A DNA stretch of 64,000 nt from Synechococcus sp. AG-673-F03 (GTDB lineage: Bacteria; Cyanobacteriota; Cyanobacteriia; PCC-6307; Cyanobiaceae): positions 1 through 64,000 of the forward strand of contig QCTJ01000006.1 in the NCBI GenBank assembly GCA_003211205.1. The letters are read 5' to 3'. Of the stretch, positions 58,663-64,000 are shown one piece after another. The notes under the pieces were generated by a model. That model saw only the letters and a list, made by a program, of their open reading frames with translations, was not told the DNA's origin and did no database searches. A program made the position numbers and the translations under genes. The stretch's first letter is position 1. Each line of letters opens with the position of its first letter.

Positions 58663-59610
58663 TCAGGAGTCGTGGGGCGCTTCGGGATTACCGGGGTCGT
58701 TGACCATGGGGGGAGCTGCGGGGGCAACCGTTGCCCAGCCGCGATTGCCCTCCTTGAGGCGTTTTTCGTAGAGAGGGGTGCCCGGGCTCAGTCCCTGAAC
58801 CATCGGGAGCTTGGCGGTGCTTGTTAGCCATGCGTCGTAGTTCCTCTCGGATTCGACAATCACATTCGTCTGGTTCTGGGAGAAGTAAGCGCCGCTGAAC
58901 ATGGCATCGCGCAGCCTGAAACGTCCTTCTCTTGTGGGTGTAAGGCTGTAGGAGATCACGCTCCCTGGAATGATGTCCTGCTTCAGGCGGAATGCAGGGA
59001 TGTAGAAGCTGTGGATGACATCATTCGAACTCAGAAGGAAATTGGCCCTCAGATTCACAGGAAGATGCAGTTCGGAACTGCGAACTCCATTGGGATAAAT
59101 GAACTCCCAGGACCATTGTCTTGAGATCACTTCGACTGGGCCGACCTCGCGAGTTGCATCCGGGGTGGCAACTGCTTCAGGTGCCTGATTGACGGCAACG
59201 TCATATTTCTGCTTTGGACCAAGTGTGGCCAGCGTTTCATTCACATGGATGGAATAAGACGCAAGAGCCATGACAATGACGAAGGGAATCACGGTCCATA
59301 TGATTTCTAGCTTCGTGTTGCCCTGAATTGGCAGACCATCACTTTCGTCATATTTTTCGGCCCGGCTGAACAGGATCGACCAGATGATGAAGCCCACGCA
59401 GCCGATGAAGATGAAAGCCCCGATGCCCACCTCCAGGCTGAACAGATCATCCACGTAGGGAGCGGCCGTGGATGCCGGAACTGGCAGCCATCCGTAGGCC
59501 CAGCGGGAGATCTGATAACTCGCTGCGACATCAATCAGCGTGCAGACCAGGACCACGGCGAGGAGCCTGAGCGGCGGGCCCTTCCTCGGACTCCGGCGAG
59601 TGGATGTCAT
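58663..59610 (-). CDS. ctaC: terminal oxidase subunit II lacking CuA ligands (ARTO-like)
   Basis: A 315-residue protein with two N-terminal helices and a C-terminal cupredoxin domain (RQWSWEFIYPNG; DVIHSFYIPAFRLKQDIIPG). In cytochrome c oxidases a CxxxCGxxH box follows that binds CuA; here the equivalent stretch reads RDAMFSGAYF, so both Cys and the His are replaced by Asp, Ser and Phe. I checked this from the DNA (58861-58920). Only the first His (VIHSF) remains. Like subunit II of quinol oxidases it cannot bind CuA, so electrons most likely come from quinol, as proposed for the alternative respiratory terminal oxidase of cyanobacteria. Confidence 0.93.
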   Translation of the reverse strand: MTSTRRSPRKGPPLRLLAVVLVCTLIDVAASYQISRWAYGWLPVPASTAAPYVDDLFSLEVGIGAFIFIGCVGFIIWSILFSRAEKYDESDGLPIQGNTKLEIIWTVIPFVIVMALASYSIHVNETLATLGPKQKYDVAVNQAPEAVATPDATREVGPVEVISRQWSWEFIYPNGVRSSELHLPVNLRANFLLSSNDVIHSFYIPAFRLKQDIIPGSVISYSLTPTREGRFRLRDAMFSGAYFSQNQTNVIVESERNYDAWLTSTAKLPMVQGLSPGTPLYEKRLKEGNRGWATVAPAAPPMVNDPGNPEAPHDS

Positions 59611-60245
59611 GGCAGAGCCTCCTTGAGATCGACTCCTGCAGCTAGCAGCTGGTCCGCTGTGATGTGGACCCCGAATTCACTGGCGAGCCATGCCCCGAGG
59701 CTTCCATGAACGCCCATCACAAGCAGGATCGTGGCTCCGCAGAAGAGATACAGCCAGGTCACCTGACGCCCCAGGTCCTTCCGCCAGACGAAGCGCTGGT
59801 AGCCACGCCAGATGGTCATCACCACGATGATCAGCAGCAGGGCCACGCCTCCGATGGCATGCCAGAGCATGGTGTTGATGGCGTTCTGCCCGATCACGGT
59901 GCGAATGTCCCCCGGAAGAGGCACTGCCAGAAGCATTTCGTAGAAGCCCGCAGCCACCGTGAAAAAGGTGATCCCGCTGCAGGCCAGCACGTTGTACCAG
60001 CCCACGTCGTGAAACCCCGTTCGGGTCACCGGCAGGGCCAGAAAGCGGAACACCCGCTTCTCCAACGGGTAAAAGGCACCGGCGAAATCGAAGGCGATGC
60101 CGATCGCGAACAAGCCGATCGTGAAATGCACGAGATTCGGATGGATCGGGATTGAGTAAGGCAGATCATTGGCTCCCAGCTGATCGGCAATCCCATTGAT
60201 CGGAGAGGGAATCGCCATCAACAGGCCAAGAATCGCGGAGCTCAT
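59607..60245 (-). CDS. DUF2231 membrane protein, second of a pair
   Basis: A 212-residue membrane protein with about four helices. The N-terminal IPIHPNLVHFTIGLFA carries the family's HPxxxH pair (residues 35 and 40); a third His lies in TMLWHAIGG (129) and a fourth in MGVHGSLG (180). These are placed near membrane helices as in cytochrome b proteins, but heme binding has not been shown for this family. It overlaps ctaC and the first DUF2231 gene by ATGA, so all three are coupled. Confidence 0.85.
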   Translation of the reverse strand: MSSAILGLLMAIPSPINGIADQLGANDLPYSIPIHPNLVHFTIGLFAIGIAFDFAGAFYPLEKRVFRFLALPVTRTGFHDVGWYNVLACSGITFFTVAAGFYEMLLAVPLPGDIRTVIGQNAINTMLWHAIGGVALLLIIVVMTIWRGYQRFVWRKDLGRQVTWLYLFCGATILLVMGVHGSLGAWLASEFGVHITADQLLAAGVDLKEALP

Positions 60246-60757
60246 GACACCGCCCCGCTGCGGATGGCATCAACAACGGGGACGGTGTGCAGCCCGTAGA
60301 TCCAGACGAGCATGTCGCCCAGATACACTTGACAGAACACCAGCGTGGCGAGCACGCCGTCAAGAACGAGGAATCCTGCGGGCAGACGGGTGGGGTCCTT
60401 CTGACGCACCACATAGCGCCATCCTGTGAACAGGCCGAGCACACCCGCCAGGGACCAGCCGATGGTGCTGTGGTAGTTGAGGATGTCGCGAGCTGCTCCG
60501 TAGGGACTGGCCAGGCCGGCTTCGATCTGACCGAAAATGATGGCGACAAAGATTGCAATCGTCGCCACCAGAAGATTCCAGAAGCTCACCTCGAAGAGAT
60601 TTCGTCTTCGTGTGATCACACCCAGCAAATCGAACACAACAGTGATCAGCGCCATCGCGATCACGAAGTGCACGACGATTGGATGGATGACATCCAGCCA
60701 GGGCAGATTTTTATCGTTGAGAGGTGGAAGCAGCTCGAGCATCGGCAAGCCGAGCAA
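60242..60757 (-). CDS. DUF2231 membrane protein, first of a pair
   Basis: A 171-residue membrane protein, first gene of the oxidase unit. DVIHPIVVHFVIAMALITVV has the same HPxxxH pair (25, 30); more His lie in NYHSTIGWSL (96) and YGLHTVP (157). The shared pattern with the following gene suggests an old duplication and a heterodimer. Function unknown; a role in heme handling, oxidase assembly or quinone access is inferred from the operon only. Confidence 0.85.
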   Translation of the reverse strand: MLGLPMLELLPPLNDKNLPWLDVIHPIVVHFVIAMALITVVFDLLGVITRRRNLFEVSFWNLLVATIAIFVAIIFGQIEAGLASPYGAARDILNYHSTIGWSLAGVLGLFTGWRYVVRQKDPTRLPAGFLVLDGVLATLVFCQVYLGDMLVWIYGLHTVPVVDAIRSGAVS

Positions 60758-60855
60758 CGTTCTTCAAGGATGGACAGCATTCAGAGAGCAGTCAGCCCTT
60801 CATGAACGAATTCTCCTGATGCTGTGACATGTCGCTTGAAGCGAGACCTTTCAGC

Positions 60856-61974
60856 TCAGCTCAGCTCATTGGGCTCTTTGAGTCGCTTGCGTTGGAGCTG
60901 TCGCCAGTACAACCCCGCCTGAACAACAATCACGACAATGACTGCAGGAACCACAAGGCAAAGCATCACCAGTCGGAATTCGTCCTGCCAGGTGGGCAGC
61001 GTGCGAGGCAGCACCTGATCCACCACGTAGAACACGTAGAGGCCCAGCAGGATTCCCCCTTCCAGTCGGGTGATCTGGCCTTTGGTCCAGAAGATGGGCA
61101 TGCATGCCAGTGCGGTCAGCACCATCACCGGCATGTCGCGCTGAATCAGCAAGGGACTCACCTGCAAACCGCCGGCCCCAGCCGCTGCCATGGAACTAGC
61201 GCCCAGTACGAGTAGCTGGTTGAGCAGGTTGCTGCCCACAACATTACCGATTGCCAGATCGGTTCGGCCCTTGATGGCAGCCACCAGTGAGGTGATCAAT
61301 TCGGGCATTGAGGTGCCGGCGGACACGATCGTGAGTCCAATCACCGCTTCACTGACGCCCAGATAAGCAGCGGCACCGCTGGCACCGCTGACGAGAACCC
61401 GCGAACCCACACCCAGCAGCAGAATTCCCAGCAACAGTGACAACAACGCTTTGAGGATGCCGCGCTTGCCCTGGTCGGGATTCACATCGGGTTCGGCTCC
61501 TTCAACACCTGCTGGCTCCTCTCGTGCAGTGCGGATTTCCCAGATTGAGTTGATCACCAGGGCTAGCAGTAGTGCCACGCCCGACTGCCAGGTGACCCTC
61601 CCAGCTGAGGCCATGCCCCAGACCGCTGCGGACACCGCGATCATCACCGGCACATCCCTGCGAACGAGACGGCTTTCGACACGCAGTGGCATCACCACAG
61701 CACTGCTGCCCAGCACCACCATCACATTGAAGATGTTGCTGCCCACCACGTTGCTCACGGCCAGCGAATCCAATCCACGCAAAACGGAATTGATACTCAC
61801 GAACAGCTCAGGAGCACTGGTCCCGATCGACACGACAGTGAGTCCGATCACCAGTTGAGGGATTCCAAAAATCAACGAGAGCGTCACCGCTCCCTGGACG
61901 AAGACTTCTCCCCCTGCAAACAACAGGCCGATCCCGATGAGAACCTCCAGGGCGGATGTTAGAAAATCGGGCAT
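60856..61974 (-). CDS. Na+/Ca2+ exchanger-type cation antiporter (CaCA family)
   Basis: A 372-residue protein with about ten helices and the two alpha repeats of the family: GTSAPELFVSINSVLRG followed by SNVVGSNIFN, and AGTSMPELITSLVAAIKG followed by GNVVGSNLLN. The conserved acidic residues for cation binding (the Glu of each PEL) are present. It likely exports Ca2+ or exchanges Na+ or K+. Divergent from bicA, with 125 bases between starts that hold both promoters. Confidence 0.92.
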   Translation of the reverse strand: MPDFLTSALEVLIGIGLLFAGGEVFVQGAVTLSLIFGIPQLVIGLTVVSIGTSAPELFVSINSVLRGLDSLAVSNVVGSNIFNVMVVLGSSAVVMPLRVESRLVRRDVPVMIAVSAAVWGMASAGRVTWQSGVALLLALVINSIWEIRTAREEPAGVEGAEPDVNPDQGKRGILKALLSLLLGILLLGVGSRVLVSGASGAAAYLGVSEAVIGLTIVSAGTSMPELITSLVAAIKGRTDLAIGNVVGSNLLNQLLVLGASSMAAAGAGGLQVSPLLIQRDMPVMVLTALACMPIFWTKGQITRLEGGILLGLYVFYVVDQVLPRTLPTWQDEFRLVMLCLVVPAVIVVIVVQAGLYWRQLQRKRLKEPNELS

Positions 61975-62099
61975 CGTGCGTCGCAGCCTGCTCTCATTGT
62001 GCGATGCCACCCAGTTCTCGTAAGGGAACGTGCCTGCACGGATTCAGTCCATTGCGCTGACAGGGAATTAGCATTCCGCCACATTCGAAACGGTCTGGC

Positions 62100-63761
62100 G
62101 TGCTTCTGAATCACATCAGTACACGCAACGTTCGCGGGGATGTTTTCGGTGGTGTGACGGCAGCCGTCGTGGCGTTGCCGATGGCCCTCGCCTTTGGTGT
62201 GGCCTCCGGCGCTGGAGCCGCTGCCGGACTTTGGGGAGCGGTGATCATCGGCCTGGTGGCATCGCTCTTCGGTGGCACTCCCACACTGATTTCCGAGCCG
62301 ACAGGTCCCATGACGGTGGTGTTCACCGCCGTCATTCTCAGTTTTACAAGCCAGATCCCCGACAAAGGGACTGCTCTGGCGATGGCCTTCACGGTGGTGG
62401 TGCTGGCTGGCGTATTCCAGATCCTGTTTGGTTTCTTCCGTCTGGGCCGCTACATCACGATGATGCCCTACACGGTGATCTCTGGCTTTATGTCCGGGAT
62501 TGGTGTGATCCTGGTGATCCTGCAGCTGGCTCCCTTCCTGGGTCAGAGCAGTCCTCCCGGTGGTGTGATCGGGACTCTGAGTTCTTTCCCCGCACTGTTG
62601 TCGGGTGTTCAGCCTCTTGAGCTTGGACTGGCTGTGATCACCCTGTTAATCCTGTGGTTTACACCCGAGCAGTTCAAGCGCTTCTGCCCTCCACAGCTGC
62701 TGGCTCTTGTGATTGGGACCCTGTTGTCTCTCACTCTCTTCGGTGACGTTGAACTGCGCAGAATTCCTGAATTCACAGCTGAATTTCCCCGTTTCATTCC
62801 ACCGACTTTTTCGGGTGATCAGATCCGATTGATGGTGGTCAACGGTGCCGTGCTCGGCATGCTGGGATGCATCGATGCCCTGCTCACCTCGGTGGTGGCT
62901 GACAGCCTGACCCGCACGGAGCACGATTCCAACAAGGAGCTCATCGGTCAGGGCCTTGGCAACGTGATGTCGGGTTTATTTGGAGGGCTGCCTGGTGCCG
63001 GAGCCACTATGGGCACCGTGGTCAATATTCAGGCGGGTGGTCGCTCCGCCCTGTCCGGCATCGTCCGGGCCCTGATTCTGATGCTGGTGATTCTGCTGGC
63101 AGCTCCGCTGGCCTCTCAGATTCCGCTGGCGGTATTGGCAGGTATTGCTTTGAAGGTGGGCTTCGACATCATCGATTGGAGCTTCCTTCAGCGCGCTCAC
63201 CACCTTTCGATCAAGGCCGCATGCATCACCTATGGAGTGATCGCACTCACCGTGCTGGTTGACCTGATCTGGGCCGTGTTCATCGGTGTGTTCGTGGCCA
63301 ATGTGCTCACCATTGAACGGATGACGGCCCTGCAGGCACGAGGTGTGAAAACCATCAGCACCACCGACGATGACGTTGAACTTCCTGAGGATCAACAAGC
63401 ACTGCTGGATCAGGCGGCAGGACGACTGTTGCTGTTCCAGCTCACCGGTCCAATGATCTTCGGTGTGGCCAAGACCATCAGCCGTGAACACAACGCCATC
63501 GAAGACTGTGAAGCCGTTCTGTTCGACCTGACGGAGGTCTCCCATCTCGGAGTGACTGCATCACTAGCCCTTGAAAACGCCATCAAGGAAGCTGTTGAAG
63601 TGGGCCGGTCTGTTTATCTGGTTGTGATGAACGGCTCCACACGCAATCGTCTCGAGAAGCTGAAGCTGCTTGAGCTTTTGCCTGAGACTCATGTGAGCGA
63701 AGATCGGGAAGAGATTCTGCGTCGTGCGGTGGGGGAGCTCCCCGTCCTTCAGGAGGTCTGA
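62100..63761 (+). CDS. bicA: SulP-family Na+/bicarbonate symporter BicA
   Basis: A 553-residue transporter with about 14 helices and a C-terminal STAS domain ([45 protein letters not shown]). The N-terminal [25 protein letters not shown] start, [16 protein letters not shown] and [19 protein letters not shown] closely follow characterised BicA. It takes up bicarbonate at low affinity but high flux and so feeds the carboxysome encoded about 20 kb upstream. The start is GTG. pyrC follows one base after the stop. Confidence 0.9.
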   Translation: MLLNHISTRNVRGDVFGGVTAAVVALPMALAFGVASGAGAAAGLWGAVIIGLVASLFGGTPTLISEPTGPMTVVFTAVILSFTSQIPDKGTALAMAFTVVVLAGVFQILFGFFRLGRYITMMPYTVISGFMSGIGVILVILQLAPFLGQSSPPGGVIGTLSSFPALLSGVQPLELGLAVITLLILWFTPEQFKRFCPPQLLALVIGTLLSLTLFGDVELRRIPEFTAEFPRFIPPTFSGDQIRLMVVNGAVLGMLGCIDALLTSVVADSLTRTEHDSNKELIGQGLGNVMSGLFGGLPGAGATMGTVVNIQAGGRSALSGIVRALILMLVILLAAPLASQIPLAVLAGIALKVGFDIIDWSFLQRAHHLSIKAACITYGVIALTVLVDLIWAVFIGVFVANVLTIERMTALQARGVKTISTTDDDVELPEDQQALLDQAAGRLLLFQLTGPMIFGVAKTISREHNAIEDCEAVLFDLTEVSHLGVTASLALENAIKEAVEVGRSVYLVVMNGSTRNRLEKLKLLELLPETHVSEDREEILRRAVGELPVLQEV

Positions 63762-63762
63762 C

Positions 63763-64000
63763 TTGGCGGAGGTTCCAACGTCCCTGGTGCTTCGCCGTCC
63801 GGATGACTGGCATGTGCACCTCAGGGATGGAGCCATGCTGCGGGCTGTGCTGCCTGCCACAGCCAGAACCTTTGCCCGGGCCATCGTGATGCCCAACCTG
63901 CGCCCACCGGTGACGTCGGTGGATGCAGCGGAGGCCTATCGCAGCAGGATTCTTGAGTCTCTGCCTGAGGGGATCAGCTTCGAGCCGCTGATGACGGCTT
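63763..64000 (+). CDS. pyrC: dihydroorotase, pyrimidine synthesis (3' end outside window)
   Basis: The first 79 codons of a PyrC-type enzyme: [18 protein letters not shown] holds the HxH zinc motif, and [19 protein letters not shown] follows. A TTG six bases after AGGAGG gives [16 protein letters not shown]. The gene starts one base after the bicA stop and runs off the right edge. Confidence 0.9.
   Translation, partial: MAEVPTSLVLRRPDDWHVHLRDGAMLRAVLPATARTFARAIVMPNLRPPVTSVDAAEAYRSRILESLPEGISFEPLMTA

Noticed and set aside
58861-58920. Possible frameshift or sequencing error hiding the CuA box of ctaC
   Set aside because: Reading the DNA by hand gives a continuous frame with family-like residues on both sides, so real replacement is the simpler reading.

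Overview
The window is a stretch of chromosome from a marine alpha-cyanobacterium, most likely an open-ocean or coastal Synechococcus (or a closely related large-genome Prochlorococcus/Cyanobium). The support is direct: an alpha-carboxysome operon with form IA RuBisCO, CsoS1D and CsoS1E shell proteins, both light-dependent and dark-operative protochlorophyllide reductases, PsaM, a ferrochelatase with a chlorophyll-a/b-binding-like tail, the alkane pair ADO/AAR and a BicA-type bicarbonate transporter. Genes are tightly packed on both strands, often with 4-base stop/start overlaps. I see no rRNA, tRNA, CRISPR array or insertion sequence.

Layout. 1-6.5 kb: an integrase-like tyrosine recombinase cut by the left edge, then hemH, ilvB, two small membrane/secreted proteins and a COG2509 FAD dehydrogenase. 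6.5-9.55 kb (minus): a coupled S1-domain protein, Tab2-like protein and PgeF. 9.6-15 kb: creatininase-family protein, then aldehyde-deformylating oxygenase, acyl-ACP reductase, accA, an SDR and folE, a fatty-acid/alkane block. 15-20.8 kb: trpF, an S2P-type protease, a lipoate-ligase-like protein, a TauE/SafE permease, an L,D-transpeptidase-like lipoprotein candidate, CRR6, psaM and a small membrane protein. 20.9-25.8 kb: por facing chlL-chlB-chlN.

26.9-42.1 kb is a carbon-concentrating superlocus: csoS1D, (rdgB on the other strand), csoS1, cbbL, cbbS, csoS2, csoSCA, csoS4A, csoS4B, csoS1E, ndhF4, ndhD4, chpX, an acRAF-like gene and cbbX. It encodes CO2 fixation, the shell and scaffold, carbonic anhydrase, the NDH-1 CO2-uptake module and RuBisCO assembly/activation factors in one direction. 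BicA at 62.1 kb adds bicarbonate import on the same chromosome stretch.

42-54.8 kb is mixed housekeeping: ridA, a FutC-like ATPase, gloB, hisG, an ABC exporter, an alpha/beta hydrolase, a GNAT protein, two arsenosugar-type glycosyltransferases, an HtrA protease, dnaA, a ParB-like protein and glutathione reductase. 54.8-60.8 kb (minus) is the most unusual part: a six-gene unit of two DUF2231 membrane proteins, cytochrome oxidase subunits II, I and III, and a GMC-family flavoprotein. Its subunit II has lost the CuA ligands, so it should be an alternative quinol-type oxidase (ARTO-like) rather than a cytochrome c oxidase; the flavoprotein has also lost the usual GMC catalytic pair. The window closes with a Na+/Ca2+ exchanger-type protein, bicA and the start of pyrC.
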